Both the position numbers and the translations under genes were made by a program. Shown one piece after another: positions 45,147 through 54,053 of a DNA stretch of 64,000 nucleotides. Each line of letters starts with the position of its first letter. Position 1 is the first letter of the stretch. The notes below the pieces were generated by a model, which made no database searches, was not told the origin of the DNA, and saw only the letters and a program-made list of their open reading frames with translations. Source of the stretch: Acidobacteriaceae bacterium (GTDB taxonomy: Bacteria; Acidobacteriota; Terriglobia; Terriglobales; Acidobacteriaceae); the NCBI GenBank assembly GCA_031296355.1, contig JARLFX010000228.1:20375-84374 (forward strand), given 5' to 3'.

Positions 45147-45519
45147 GCTCCACTGAGCCTACCATCTGCTGCCGTCTGAATCCCAGCGCGCGGCAGATGC
45201 GCTCATGGATCGGTACGACCGGCTTGCAGTCTCCAAAGATCTCGCAGTTCAAGCGCATCATGATGCGCACCGCCTCAAACTCCGGCGACCGTGCATCGGT
45301 CGAGAGGCCTTCGCAGCGGGCCATCGAGCTGTCAATCAGGTATTCAATGGCGTGGCCCAGCTTCTCCAGCGCAATGCCCTGTTCCCGATTGGGGCGTCGG
45401 CGGGTCAGCGCAGGCCGCAGCACATCAGCAGCAGGCTTCGTCCGTGCCGCTGCACGCCCAAGCTCTGCCGGAACGGGCCATTCTTCACAAACTGGACTGC
45501 CAACCGTAAGCGTAGACAT
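45130..45519 (-). CDS. Conserved-looking protein of unknown function, 129 residues
   Basis: Starts MSTLTVGSPVCEEWPVPAEL after a clear AGGAGAA ribosome site. Helical, basic in the middle (RPALTRRRPNREQGIALEKL), with AIEYLIDSSMARCEGLSTDARSPEFEAVRIMMRLNCEIFGDCKPVVPIHERICRALGF as the likely conserved part: three cysteines and no transmembrane segment. No family recognised. It precedes and overlaps the ThiS-like gene. Longer in-frame starts up to 45738 are rejected because that sequence is not protein-like. Confidence 0.65.
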   Translation of the reverse strand: MSTLTVGSPVCEEWPVPAELGRAAARTKPAADVLRPALTRRRPNREQGIALEKLGHAIEYLIDSSMARCEGLSTDARSPEFEAVRIMMRLNCEIFGDCKPVVPIHERICRALGFRRQQMVGSVEHELHN

Positions 45520-45887
45520 TTGTTCTGGTTCTCCTGCCCTGTCTATCGGCTCAACTGGAAACAACTTCAGTTTCCGAAGAGTGTCACACTGTCTCCATCT
45601 AGCTGGTAGACTAGCGGGCATGTGCAGCACGCTACCGTGATTAGCATCACACCCGATGTTCGCTCCGCACCAAGCTTGGTTCACGCACTGCACCCTCTCG
45701 TTTTGCCCCGCAGACTGTGCTGCTAGCGGGTTTTCCATCGGTACACCACATTTCCAGAGGCGCTAGCACAGAATTGTGTGCAATACTCACCCTGCCGCCT
45801 TTGACTTTCAGTAACTTGACACTAGCCAGACACGCTCCTAAAGTCGAAATTGGCGCGTCTAGCGTTTAGAATTGCATCAACCACGAT
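45520..45887 (+). other. Intergenic region holding the nuo promoter
   Basis: 368 bp between the unknown minus gene and nuoA. Besides the promoter at 45816-45844 and the ribosome site of the minus gene, I see no gene, RNA or clear repeat. Confidence 0.5.
45816..45844 (+). promoter_or_regulatory. Sigma-70-type promoter of the nuo operon
   Basis: A perfect -35 TTGACA (45816-45821), a 17-bp spacer and TAAAGT (45839-45844; four of six matches to TATAAT). The start point would be about 35-40 bp before the nuoA ATG (45888). Confidence 0.7.
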
Positions 45888-46295
45888 ATGCAGAGCACAC
45901 CTTACGTCTGGAACTACTTCTCCCTTGCGCTGCAGATCGTATGCGCCGTGGGACTTGCCGGTGGCATGATCGGCGCCTCCTACCTCATTGGGCGGCACCG
46001 TAATTCCAAGGTAAAACTGGAGACCTACGAATGTGGCATGACCGCCGTCGGCGACGCGCGCAGCCGCTTCTCCGTCCGTTTTTACATGGTCGCCATGCTC
46101 TTCATCCTCTTCGATGTAGAAGCCGTCTTCATGCTGCCCTGGGCCGTCATCTACCGCGACCTGCCGCGCATCACCGGCTCCCGCTACTTCGGCTTTCTTG
46201 AGATGCTCGTCTACCTCGGCTTCGTCGGCGTTGGCCTCTTCTATGTATGGAAAAAGGGTGTCATTGACTGGTCAACTGACAAGGGGGACCTCTAG
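45888..46295 (+). CDS. nuoA: NADH-quinone oxidoreductase subunit A
   Basis: A 135-residue membrane subunit of respiratory complex I with three transmembrane helices (about 8-30, 68-92, 103-122). The quinone-site loop KLETYECGMTAVGDARSRFSVRFYMVAMLFILFDVEAVFMLPWAV is the family hallmark, with the conserved acidic residues of FDVEAVF. First gene of the operon. Its TAG overlaps the GTG of nuoC by one base, so nuoC follows directly where nuoB usually stands. Confidence 0.97.
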   Translation: MQSTPYVWNYFSLALQIVCAVGLAGGMIGASYLIGRHRNSKVKLETYECGMTAVGDARSRFSVRFYMVAMLFILFDVEAVFMLPWAVIYRDLPRITGSRYFGFLEMLVYLGFVGVGLFYVWKKGVIDWSTDKGDL

Positions 46296-46783
46296 TGGCC
46301 TCTTTGATGGATAAAGCAGCCGTTCTCGAAGGCTGTCCTGACAACGCAGCCCTGCTCGCCGTCAACGCCCTCCCCGGCGTCCTGCTCGATGCCCGCTTCG
46401 ACCGCGGCGAGATGACCCTCTTTGTTGACCCTGCACAGATCATCGCCGCCACCAGTGCCGTGCAGCAGGCCGGCTACAACTTTCTTGAAGATGTCACCTG
46501 TGTCGACTGGTACCCTGCCGCCCCGCGCTTTCAGGTCACCTACCACATCCTCTCGCACCGGCTGAAAGAGCGCGTTCGCCTCGCCGCCATGGTCAGCGAA
46601 TCCAATGCCGCCATCGACAGTATCGTCAACGTCTGGCCCTCGGCAAACTTCTACGAACGCGAGGTCTTCGATCTCTTCGGCGTTCGCTTCAACGATCATC
46701 CCAACCTCATCCGCATCATGATGCCCGACGAATGGGAAGGTCATCCTCTGCGCAAGGACTACCCGGTGGAGGGCTACCGCTGA
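46295..46783 (+). CDS. nuoC: NADH-quinone oxidoreductase subunit C
   Basis: A 162-residue peripheral-arm subunit of complex I (30-kDa family). The signature is VNVWPSANFYEREVFDLFGVRFNDHPNLIRIMMPDEWEGHPLRKDYPVEGY near the C-terminus; EDVTCVDWYPAAPRFQVTYHILS precedes it. Start is GTG 46295, overlapping the nuoA stop; the stop TGA overlaps the nuoD ATG (TGATG), implying coupled translation. It is separate from nuoD, unlike the E. coli nuoCD fusion. No CC-C-C tetranuclear cluster ligands of NuoB occur here. Confidence 0.96.
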   Translation: MASLMDKAAVLEGCPDNAALLAVNALPGVLLDARFDRGEMTLFVDPAQIIAATSAVQQAGYNFLEDVTCVDWYPAAPRFQVTYHILSHRLKERVRLAAMVSESNAAIDSIVNVWPSANFYEREVFDLFGVRFNDHPNLIRIMMPDEWEGHPLRKDYPVEGYR

Positions 46784-48045
46784 TGGCATTTCTGACTGAA
46801 CGCGAAGTTCTGCACTCCTCCGTCAGCGACGTGATCGAGGACTCTGCCCTGCACAACCATGAGGCGGCAGGCACAGCCAGGGACCAGACCATGGTCCTCA
46901 ACATGGGCCCGCAGCATCCCTCCACGCACGGCGTTCTCCGCCTTCTGCTTGAGATTGACGGCGAGACCGTCGTCAAGTGTGCGCCAGATATTGGCTACCT
47001 CCACACCGGCATCGAGAAGACCTGCGAAGCGAAGTTCTATCAGCAGGTCGTTCCTCTCACCGACCGCATTGACTATCTCTGTCCTCTGACTAACAACCTG
47101 GCCTACTGCCTGGCGGTAGAGAAGCTCATCGAACTGGAGATTCCCGAGCGCGCCCAGTACCTGCGCGTCATGCTCAACGAACTCACCCGCATCCAGTCGC
47201 ATCTGGTCTGGCTGGGCACCCACGCCATGGATCTCGGCGCACTCACCGTCTTCCTCTACTGCTTCCGCGAACGCGAAGAGCTCCTGCGCATCTTTGAAAA
47301 TGTCTCCGGCCAGCGCATGATGACCAGCTACTTCCGCATTGGCGGCCTCTCGCTGGAGCCGCCCATCGACTTCTACGATCAGGTGCGCCGCTTCCTCAAG
47401 ATGATGCCGTCGAAGATCGACGAATATGAGAATCTGCTCAGCGGCAACCCTATCTGGATCGGCCGCACCAAGGGCGTCGGCCACCTCAGCGCTGCCGAAG
47501 CCATCGCGCTCGGCGTCACTGGCCCCCCGCTCCGCGCCTCTGGTGTGGATTGGGATCTCCGCCGCGACATGCCCTACTCCGGCTACGAAAAGTTCCAGTT
47601 CAACGTCCCCGTCTCCAACGATGGCGATGTCTGGGCCCGCTACGTTGTCCGCATGCAGGAGATGCGCGAGTCCCTCAAGATCGTGCAGCAGGCCCTCGAT
47701 GGCCTCCCAGAGGGCCGCATCGCCGCCGATGCCCCAAAGATCGTTCTCCCTGAGCGCGAGAAGATGAAGACGCAGATGGAATCCTTAATCCATCACTTCA
47801 AGATTGTCACGGAAGGCTTTGCTGTACCTGCAGGTCAGGTCTACCAGGGTGTTGAATCGCCACGCGGTGAGATGGGCTATTTTGTCGTCTCTGACGGCAC
47901 CGCCAAGCCCTACCGCGTCCACATGCGCAACCCCTCCTTCGCCACCCTTCAGGCGGTAGAGACCATGTGCAAAGGCAAGTTGCTGGCAGACGTAGTAGCA
48001 GTAATTGGTTCCATCGATATTGTGCTGGGAGAGATTGACCGATAG
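46783..48045 (+). CDS. nuoD: NADH-quinone oxidoreductase subunit D
   Basis: A 420-residue 49-kDa-type subunit that lines the quinone cavity. NMGPQHPSTHGVLRLLLEIDGE carries the quinone-binding histidine segment; PDIGYLHTGIEKTCE, DRIDYLCPLTNNLAYCLAVEKL, NELTRIQSHLVWLGTHAMDLGA and the C-terminal VIGSIDIVLGEIDR are all present. A 35-residue non-conserved N-terminal extension (MAFLTEREVLHSSVSDVIED...) precedes the core. Its usual partner NuoB, which carries cluster N2, is not encoded nearby. Confidence 0.97.
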   Translation: MAFLTEREVLHSSVSDVIEDSALHNHEAAGTARDQTMVLNMGPQHPSTHGVLRLLLEIDGETVVKCAPDIGYLHTGIEKTCEAKFYQQVVPLTDRIDYLCPLTNNLAYCLAVEKLIELEIPERAQYLRVMLNELTRIQSHLVWLGTHAMDLGALTVFLYCFREREELLRIFENVSGQRMMTSYFRIGGLSLEPPIDFYDQVRRFLKMMPSKIDEYENLLSGNPIWIGRTKGVGHLSAAEAIALGVTGPPLRASGVDWDLRRDMPYSGYEKFQFNVPVSNDGDVWARYVVRMQEMRESLKIVQQALDGLPEGRIAADAPKIVLPEREKMKTQMESLIHHFKIVTEGFAVPAGQVYQGVESPRGEMGYFVVSDGTAKPYRVHMRNPSFATLQAVETMCKGKLLADVVAVIGSIDIVLGEIDR

Positions 48046-48096
48046 CAGGGATAGGGCTAGCAAGCAGTGTTAGCCAAAGTATTTGTTTTCGTTAAG

Positions 48097-48149
48097 GGCA
48101 CGGCTTTAGCCGTGCCGTAGTAAGCAGCCAGAAAGACGGGCTTTAGCCC
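48097..48149. repeat. REP-like palindrome pair inside the nuo operon
   Basis: GGCACGGC-TTTA-GCCGTGCC (48097-48116) and GGGC-TTTA-GCCC (48138-48149) share the GGC-TTTA-GCC core and sit 50 bp after nuoD. The style matches REP-type intergenic palindromes. No RAYT transposase is in the window. Confidence 0.65.
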
Positions 48150-48162
48150 CTGAGGGCAGATT

Positions 48163-48507
48163 TTGCAGGACGTCCAGGCTGAGTTGAACGCACTAGTCCG
48201 ACGGGAACTTTGGACGTCGTTAGTCAGCCTGCTTCGCTCGCACCTCGGAGCGCTGCAGGTAACAGGAAGATTGAGCGCCGTCCAGCTGGTTGAGGCGACG
48301 CAGGAACTGGAAGTAAACATACGCACCGCGGGAGCAATCCTCACGTTGCGCTTCGATGCTGAAAGCGGCATCGGCATCTGGACGGAGTTCAAAGGCCGCC
48401 AGACAATGGGAAGCTGGTCCATGACGACCGGGGGCATGATCGCAGTAGATGAACAAATGATGGATATGGAGTTAGCCGTAGAACACTTTGCGGCAAAACT
48501 TATTTAG
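48163..48507 (+). CDS. Unknown protein between nuoD and nuoE, 114 residues
   Basis: Proposed from TTG 48163 (first residues MQDVQAELNALVRRELWTSL). Alpha/beta pattern: an N-terminal amphipathic helix, strands LTLRFDAESGIGIWTEFKG and a Met-rich C-terminal helix (VDEQMMDMELAVEHFAAKLI). No transmembrane segment, cysteine or cofactor motif, and no family recognised. Its place inside the operon, in the same direction, suggests cotranscription, but the REP-like sequence before it suggests an inserted segment. The start codon is uncertain, with no strong ribosome site. Confidence 0.5.
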   Translation: MQDVQAELNALVRRELWTSLVSLLRSHLGALQVTGRLSAVQLVEATQELEVNIRTAGAILTLRFDAESGIGIWTEFKGRQTMGSWSMTTGGMIAVDEQMMDMELAVEHFAAKLI

Positions 48508-48526
48508 GTGAACGGGGTACGACGCG

Positions 48527-48724
48527 ATGTTCAACAAGAATAAGCAACGGCTTCAAGAGAAGTTTGCAGGACAGTCACTTATCAACGGCCCAATCGGCCA
48601 GCAATTTGGCATCAAGCCTCCGGCAGCATTCAGCTTTAGCTGGTTGCCGCGCACAAAAGACGGAGCAGACAACACCCAGCCCCGCCTCAGCTTCTGGTTC
48701 CTGCTGAAAAAGTTTTTGAAGTAA
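48527..48724 (+). CDS. Possible small protein between nuoD and nuoE, 65 residues
   Basis: Starts MFNKNKQRLQEKFAGQSLIN and ends SFWFLLKKFLK: basic (nine Lys), with a Pro/Trp-rich middle. It lies 19 bp after the previous unknown gene and 19 bp before nuoE. No family recognised and no clear transmembrane helix. Could be a small operon-encoded protein or chance open frame. Confidence 0.4.
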   Translation: MFNKNKQRLQEKFAGQSLINGPIGQQFGIKPPAAFSFSWLPRTKDGADNTQPRLSFWFLLKKFLK

Positions 48725-48743
48725 TTCTGGAGATGACGCAAGA

Positions 48744-49253
48744 GTGAGCACAGTAGCCAACACGATATTTTCGCCGGAACTCGCGGCCCGCTTTGACAAG
48801 CTGGTCACGATCTACCCGCTGCGCCGCTCTGCCCTGGTGCCCATGCTGCTCTACGCGCAGGATGAGCTCGGCTACATCTCAGATGCTGCCGTACACGAGA
48901 TCGCCGAACGCATCGGCATCTTCGAGCTCGACGTCCGCAACGTCCTCAGCTACTACTCCATGCTGCGCACCAAGCCCGCCGGCAAATACAACGTGCAGGT
49001 CTGCACCAACATCAGCTGCATGCTGCGCGGCGGCTACGAAATTCTCGACCACTGCAAGAAGAAGCTCGGCGTCGAAAATAAAGGCGTAACCGAAGACGGT
49101 CAATTTTCCCTCGAAGAGGTCGAGTGCATCGGCGCCTGCTGCTGGGCCCCCGCCATGCAGGTCAACTACGACTTCCACGAAGACCTCACCCCTGCCAAAG
49201 TAGACAAGATTCTCGACGACTACAGCCATGGCCTGGGAAAGGATGTGAAGTAG
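48744..49253 (+). CDS. nuoE: NADH-quinone oxidoreductase subunit E
   Basis: A 169-residue thioredoxin-fold subunit of the NADH-input module, carrying the [2Fe-2S] cluster N1a. Cluster ligands appear as VCTNISCML (first pair) and ECIGACCWAPAMQVN (second pair). The N-terminal helical part contains YPLRRSALVPMLLYAQDELGY and the NVLSYYSMLRTKP block. Starts at GTG 48744; nuoF follows with no gap. The module (nuoE-F-G) is complete here. Confidence 0.96.
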   Translation: MSTVANTIFSPELAARFDKLVTIYPLRRSALVPMLLYAQDELGYISDAAVHEIAERIGIFELDVRNVLSYYSMLRTKPAGKYNVQVCTNISCMLRGGYEILDHCKKKLGVENKGVTEDGQFSLEEVECIGACCWAPAMQVNYDFHEDLTPAKVDKILDDYSHGLGKDVK

Positions 49254-50573
49254 ATGCCTACCCTGGTCAGCCATCCTGATGAAGTCAAAGTCATCTCCCG
49301 CCGCTTCGGCATGGGCGCTGCCGAGATCGATAAGTACATCGAGCTCGACGGCTACAAAGCCGCGCGTCTCGCCGCCGAAAAGGGCCCCGAGTGGATCATC
49401 GCGGAGATGAAAGCCAGCGGCCTCCGTGGTCGCGGCGGTGCCGGATTCCCTACCGGCATGAAGTGGTCCTTCGTCCCCAAGCAGAGCGCCAAGCCCAAGT
49501 ACGTCCTCGTCAACGGCGACGAATCCGAGCCCGGCACCTGCAAAGATCACGTCATCTTCCTGCACGATCCCCACACCGTCATCGAAGGCGCGATGATCGC
49601 CGGCATGGCCATCGGCGCGAAGACAGGCTTCATCTACCTGCGCGGCGAGTATCGCTACCTGCTCAAGATCATGGAGAAGGCCGTCGCCGATGCCTACGCC
49701 AAGGGCTTCCTCGGCAAAAATATCTTCGGCATCCCCGGCCTCGACTTTGACGTCATCACCCAGACCGGCGCAGGCGCCTACGAAGTCGGCGAAGAGTCGG
49801 CGCTGATGGAGTCGCTCGAAGGCAAGCGCGGCGTGCCCCGCATCCGCCCGCCGTTCCCCGCCATCGTCGGCCTCTACGGCGGCCCCACCGTCATCAACAA
49901 TGCAGAAACCATCGCCGCCGTCCCGCACATCCTCCGCATGGGCGGCGAGGCCTACGCCAAACTCGGCAGCGAACGCAACGGAGGCACCCGCCTCTTCGGC
50001 ATCAGCGGCCACGTGGAGCGCCCCGGCATCTACGAGCTCCCCATGGGCTACAACCTGAAGAAGGCGATCTACGAGGTCGCCGGCGGCATCAAGGGCGGCA
50101 AGCAGCTCAAAGCCGTCGTTCCCGGCGGTTCCTCCTGCCCCGTTCTGCTGCCTGAAGAAATTGACATCGGCCTCGACTTCGACCAGATGGGCAAGGCCGG
50201 CACCATGCTCGGCTCTGGCGGCATCGTCGTGCTCGACGAGACCGTTTCCATCGTCGAATTCGCTCTGCGCGTCATCAAGTTCTACCAGCACGAGAGCTGC
50301 GGCTGGTGCATCCCCTGCCGCGAAGGCACCGACTGGATCAAGAAGACCCTCACTCGCGTCTACGATGGCGGCGGCGTGAAGAAAGACATTGACAACGTGC
50401 AGTACCTCGCCGAAAACATGATGGGCCGCACCTTCTGCCCGCTCGGCGACGCAGCCGCGATGCCCACCCTCGGCTTCGTCAAGAAGTTCCGCAAAGAGTT
50501 TGAAGAGTATGTCGAGGGCAAGCAGTCAGGAACCAAACTGATGCCCGCGCAGGAATTGGTGGAGATTCACTAG
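49254..50573 (+). CDS. nuoF: NADH-quinone oxidoreductase subunit F
   Basis: A 439-residue subunit that binds NADH, FMN and [4Fe-4S] N3. The glycine-rich NADH/FMN motifs GLRGRGGAGFPTGMKW and the NGDESEPGTCKDHVIF region, GAGAYEVGEESALMESLEGKRGVPRIRPPFPA, and the cluster ligands ESCGWCIPCREGTDW with a later Cys in TFCPLGDAAAMP are intact. Start ATG 49254 immediately follows the nuoE stop; the stop abuts the nuoG start. Oxidises NADH and passes electrons to NuoG. Confidence 0.97.
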   Translation: MPTLVSHPDEVKVISRRFGMGAAEIDKYIELDGYKAARLAAEKGPEWIIAEMKASGLRGRGGAGFPTGMKWSFVPKQSAKPKYVLVNGDESEPGTCKDHVIFLHDPHTVIEGAMIAGMAIGAKTGFIYLRGEYRYLLKIMEKAVADAYAKGFLGKNIFGIPGLDFDVITQTGAGAYEVGEESALMESLEGKRGVPRIRPPFPAIVGLYGGPTVINNAETIAAVPHILRMGGEAYAKLGSERNGGTRLFGISGHVERPGIYELPMGYNLKKAIYEVAGGIKGGKQLKAVVPGGSSCPVLLPEEIDIGLDFDQMGKAGTMLGSGGIVVLDETVSIVEFALRVIKFYQHESCGWCIPCREGTDWIKKTLTRVYDGGGVKKDIDNVQYLAENMMGRTFCPLGDAAAMPTLGFVKKFRKEFEEYVEGKQSGTKLMPAQELVEIH

Positions 50574-52958
50574 ATGGCTGACGTAACCTTCACAGTCGAC
50601 GGCAAGACCCTCACCTCCCCGGCGGGCACGCTGCTCATTGATGCCTGCAAATCCGTCGGCATTGAGATACCTGCCTTCTGCTACTACCCCGGACTCTCCC
50701 TGCAGGCCGCATGCCGCATGTGCGTCGTCCGCATTGAGAAGATGCCCAAGCTGCAGACGGCCTGTACCACCCCCGTCGCCGAAGGCATGGTCGTCTTCAC
50801 CGATACGCCTGAGATCAAGCAGGCCCGCAAGGCCACGCTGCAACTCCTCCTCGGCAACCATCCGCTCGACTGCCCCGTCTGCGACGCCGGTGGCGAGTGC
50901 GAGCTGCAGGACATGACCTTCAAGTACGGCGCGGCAGACAGCTTCTACGCCGAGCCGAAGAACCATCGCGACGAGCAGAAGTGGTCGCCCGTCGTCTACT
51001 TTGATCGTCCCCGTTGCATCCTCTGCTACCGCTGCGCTCGCGTATGCGGCGAAGGCATGGACGTGTTCGCGCTCGGCATCCAAAATCGCGGCTCATCCTC
51101 GGTGATCGCGCCCAATATCCCCGCCAGCGAATCCCCTGACCAGCTCGCGCACCTCGACTGCGAAGAGTGCGGCATGTGCATTGACATCTGCCCCGTCGGC
51201 GCGCTCACCAGCGGCACCTATCGCTACAAGACGCGGCCGTGGGAGATGAACCACGTCGCCACCATCTGCACCCACTGCGGCGACGGCTGCAAGACCACCC
51301 TCGGCGTGCGCACCGTGGGCGACGGCACTGAGATCATCCGTGGCGACAACCGCGACAAGAGCGGCATCAACGGCGACTTCCTCTGCAACAAGGGCCGCTA
51401 CGCCTTCGACTTCGCCAATCACGAGCACCGTCTCACCCAGCCCCTCATCCGCGATGCCCACGGCACCCTGCAGCCCGCCACCTGGGATGCAGCCCTTGAA
51501 CTCGTCGGCCAGCGTTTCCGCGAACTGCGCGATGCGCGCGGCGGCGAGGCCATCGCCGTCATCGGCTCCAACCGCATCACGAATGAAGAGGCCTACCTGC
51601 TGCAGAAGTTTGCCCGCGGCGTGCTCGGCACCAACAACATCGATCACCACCGCACGGCGGACTATGCCACCTTCACCCGCGCACTCTCCGGGCACCCGAA
51701 CAAGACTGCCTCACTGCGCGATGCCTCCACCGCACCCGCAGTACTCCTCATCGGCGGCGACCCGACCGAGCAGCATCCCGCGCTGGCCTGGGCTCTGCGC
51801 ACCAATGTCCGCCTGAACAACGCGCGCATCTACATTGCGAATGAGAATGAAATCAAGCTCACCCGTCAGGCGAAGAAGTTCGCCGAGGTCAGCGCCTTCG
51901 GCTACGCCGCGCTCGCCAGCTACATCGGCGGAGACGAGTCCGCAGCCTCCTCCGCATCCGCTGACGTTGCCTCCCTCGCCGCCTTCCGCGACGCTCTCCG
52001 CGAAGAGCAGAACCTCCTCATCGTCTTCGGCCCTGAGATCCACGGCGAGGCGCTCCAGTCCTTCATCAAGCTCGGCCTCAGCCACGAAAGCGTAAAGTTT
52101 GCGCTGCTGGGCGACTACGTCAACTCGCGCGGCGCGACTGACATGGGTCTCCTGCCTGACCTGCTCCCCGGCTACACTCCCATTGCCCAGGCGGGAGCCT
52201 TCGCCACCGAGTACGGCAGCGGTTTCCCCACCGCCCCCGGCAAAAACATGCTGGAGATATTCGACGCCGCCAACCACGGCGAGATCTCCGCCCTCTACAT
52301 CGTCGGCGCCAACCCCGTCGCCCGCTACGGCGTCGATTCCGTCGCCTTGAAGAGCGCCTTCGTCGTCGTGCAGGACATGTTCCTCACCGAGACTGCGGCC
52401 ATTGCCGACGTCGTGCTGCCCACCGCCAACCTCTACGAGAAGACCGGCTCTGTCACCAACAGCTACGGCGACCTGCAGCAGGTCAAAAAAGCCGCGGACC
52501 GCGCAGGCGTCCGTACCGACTTCGAACTCATCGTCCGCATCGCAGACAAGATGGGCGCAGACATCCGCAAGCTCGTCCCCTTCGGCAGTGGCACCCGCGG
52601 CGACATGGGCCAGACCCGCGGCGCGCAATCCGGCGAAGCTGATCGTCACGCCGTCTGGCTCGCTGCAAACAATCTCGAACCGCGTCTCAGCCCCTTTGAC
52701 ACCACCGCCATCATGGATGAGATCCAGCGGCTCGTCCCTGGTTACAACTTCCTTCGCCTGCAACTGCTGAGCGGCAACGACCAGCACCTGCAGCCGGCAG
52801 ACGGTCCCGGCCTGGTGCAGATCGCCACCCGCAGCGATCTCGTCATGCCCGCGAACGATACCCTCTTTACCTCCGGCACTCTCGGCCGTTACAGCGAGAT
52901 GCTAAACACGCTCAACGAAAAGTATCGCAACAAGCCGTCCGAAATTGCGGCAGACTGA
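50574..52958 (+). CDS. nuoG: NADH-quinone oxidoreductase subunit G
   Basis: A 794-residue iron-sulfur subunit. The N-terminal [2Fe-2S] ligands are in CYYPGLSLQAACRMC with a later Cys in LQTACTTP; the N5-type His/Cys site is NHPLDCPVCDAGGECELQD; RCILCYRCARVC and CEECGMCIDICPVGA are [4Fe-4S] sites. CTHCGDGCKTTLGVR gives the extra N7-type ligands found in some bacteria. The rest is a molybdopterin-oxidoreductase-like domain (GDNRDKSGINGDFLCNKGRYAFDF) without evident catalytic use. The C-terminal third is Ala-rich. nuoH starts 17 bp downstream. Confidence 0.96.
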   Translation: MADVTFTVDGKTLTSPAGTLLIDACKSVGIEIPAFCYYPGLSLQAACRMCVVRIEKMPKLQTACTTPVAEGMVVFTDTPEIKQARKATLQLLLGNHPLDCPVCDAGGECELQDMTFKYGAADSFYAEPKNHRDEQKWSPVVYFDRPRCILCYRCARVCGEGMDVFALGIQNRGSSSVIAPNIPASESPDQLAHLDCEECGMCIDICPVGALTSGTYRYKTRPWEMNHVATICTHCGDGCKTTLGVRTVGDGTEIIRGDNRDKSGINGDFLCNKGRYAFDFANHEHRLTQPLIRDAHGTLQPATWDAALELVGQRFRELRDARGGEAIAVIGSNRITNEEAYLLQKFARGVLGTNNIDHHRTADYATFTRALSGHPNKTASLRDASTAPAVLLIGGDPTEQHPALAWALRTNVRLNNARIYIANENEIKLTRQAKKFAEVSAFGYAALASYIGGDESAASSASADVASLAAFRDALREEQNLLIVFGPEIHGEALQSFIKLGLSHESVKFALLGDYVNSRGATDMGLLPDLLPGYTPIAQAGAFATEYGSGFPTAPGKNMLEIFDAANHGEISALYIVGANPVARYGVDSVALKSAFVVVQDMFLTETAAIADVVLPTANLYEKTGSVTNSYGDLQQVKKAADRAGVRTDFELIVRIADKMGADIRKLVPFGSGTRGDMGQTRGAQSGEADRHAVWLAANNLEPRLSPFDTTAIMDEIQRLVPGYNFLRLQLLSGNDQHLQPADGPGLVQIATRSDLVMPANDTLFTSGTLGRYSEMLNTLNEKYRNKPSEIAAD

Positions 52959-52975
52959 ATGAGAGAGACGAACGA

Positions 52976-54046
52976 ATGAACTCCCTTATCAATTCGATGT
53001 CACCCATTCAGGTGTACCTGCTCATCACCCTGCTCAAGGTCGCGTTTGTGATCGTCATTATGCTCACCGGCGTCACCTACACCGTGCTGCTTGAGCGCAA
53101 AGTCGTGGGCCGCATCCAGAACCGCTGGGGTCCCAGCCGCGTTGGCCCCTTCGGCCTGCTGCAGACTGCCATCGACGGTGCCAAGCTCTTCCTCAAGGAA
53201 GACATGACGCCCGCTGGCGTCTATCACCTGCTTTATCTCATCGCTCCGCTCATCGCTCTGGTCTGCGCCCTGCTCTCCATCGCGGTCGTCCCCTACGGCG
53301 CGCCCCTGTACATCCGTGGCGTCAACCTCTTCCAGGTTGCAGACGTCAACATCGGCCTGCTCGTGATCCTCGGCGTCACCTCCATCGGCGTCTACGGCAT
53401 CGCGTTGTCGGGCTGGGCCTCGAACAATAAATACTCTCTGCTCGGCTCCGTCCGCGCCACCTCGCAGATGGTCAGCTACGAGCTTGCCCTCGGCCTCTCG
53501 CTCGTCGGCGTCGTGCTGCGCGCCCGTTCGCTCAGCATCAGCCACATCGTCAGCAGCCAGTCCGCCCACGGCGCGCTCTCGTGGAACGCCTTTGGCGGCT
53601 TCCAGTTCATCGCCTTCTTCGTGTACATCATCGCCGCCTTTGCTGAGACCAACCGCTCCCCCTTCGATCTCGTCGAAGCCGAAAGCGAACTCACCGGCGG
53701 CTATCACACCGAATACAGCTCCGTGAAATTCGCCATGTTCTTCATGGCCGAATACGCCAACATGATTACCGTCAGTTGCGTCGCCACCCTCCTCTTCTTC
53801 GGCGGCGCAGGCAGCCCCTTCGGCCACCTCATCCCCGACTTCGGTCCCCAGTGGTTACAGGCGCTGATTCCTGTTCTCTGGTTCGTCTCCAAAGTTTTCT
53901 TTTTCCTGTTCCTCTATATTTGGGTACGCGGAACGCTTCCGCGCTTCCGTTACGACCAACTCATGGCCTTCGGCTGGAAGTTCCTCCTGCCCGTAGCCAT
54001 GGCCAATATCATCATTACCAGCCTCGTCTACGCGTGGCACGGTTAG
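52976..54046 (+). CDS. nuoH: NADH-quinone oxidoreductase subunit H
   Basis: A 356-residue membrane subunit at the junction of the two complex I arms, with eight to nine helices. It carries RKVVGRIQNRWGPSRVGPFGLLQTAIDGAKLFLKED, GWASNNKYSLLGSVRATSQMVSYEL, AETNRSPFDLVEAESELTGGYHTEYSSVKF (quinone-cavity loop) and LPRFRYDQLMAFGWKFLLP. All key acidic residues of the E-channel region look retained. In canonical operons nuoI comes next; here nuoJ starts only 7 bp after the stop. Confidence 0.97.
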   Translation: MNSLINSMSPIQVYLLITLLKVAFVIVIMLTGVTYTVLLERKVVGRIQNRWGPSRVGPFGLLQTAIDGAKLFLKEDMTPAGVYHLLYLIAPLIALVCALLSIAVVPYGAPLYIRGVNLFQVADVNIGLLVILGVTSIGVYGIALSGWASNNKYSLLGSVRATSQMVSYELALGLSLVGVVLRARSLSISHIVSSQSAHGALSWNAFGGFQFIAFFVYIIAAFAETNRSPFDLVEAESELTGGYHTEYSSVKFAMFFMAEYANMITVSCVATLLFFGGAGSPFGHLIPDFGPQWLQALIPVLWFVSKVFFFLFLYIWVRGTLPRFRYDQLMAFGWKFLLPVAMANIIITSLVYAWHG

Positions 54047-54053
54047 ATCACTT

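Noticed and set aside
46295..46783. nuoB hidden within or fused to nuoC
   Set aside because: No adjacent cysteine pair or other tetranuclear cluster ligands occur in any frame of the A-C-D junction.
48879..50291. 470-codon open frame antisense to nuoE/nuoF, and similar ones over nuoG (51711-52787), nuoM and nuoN
   Set aside because: Acidic low-complexity translation and no ribosome site; these are products of strong GC3 bias on the opposite strand.
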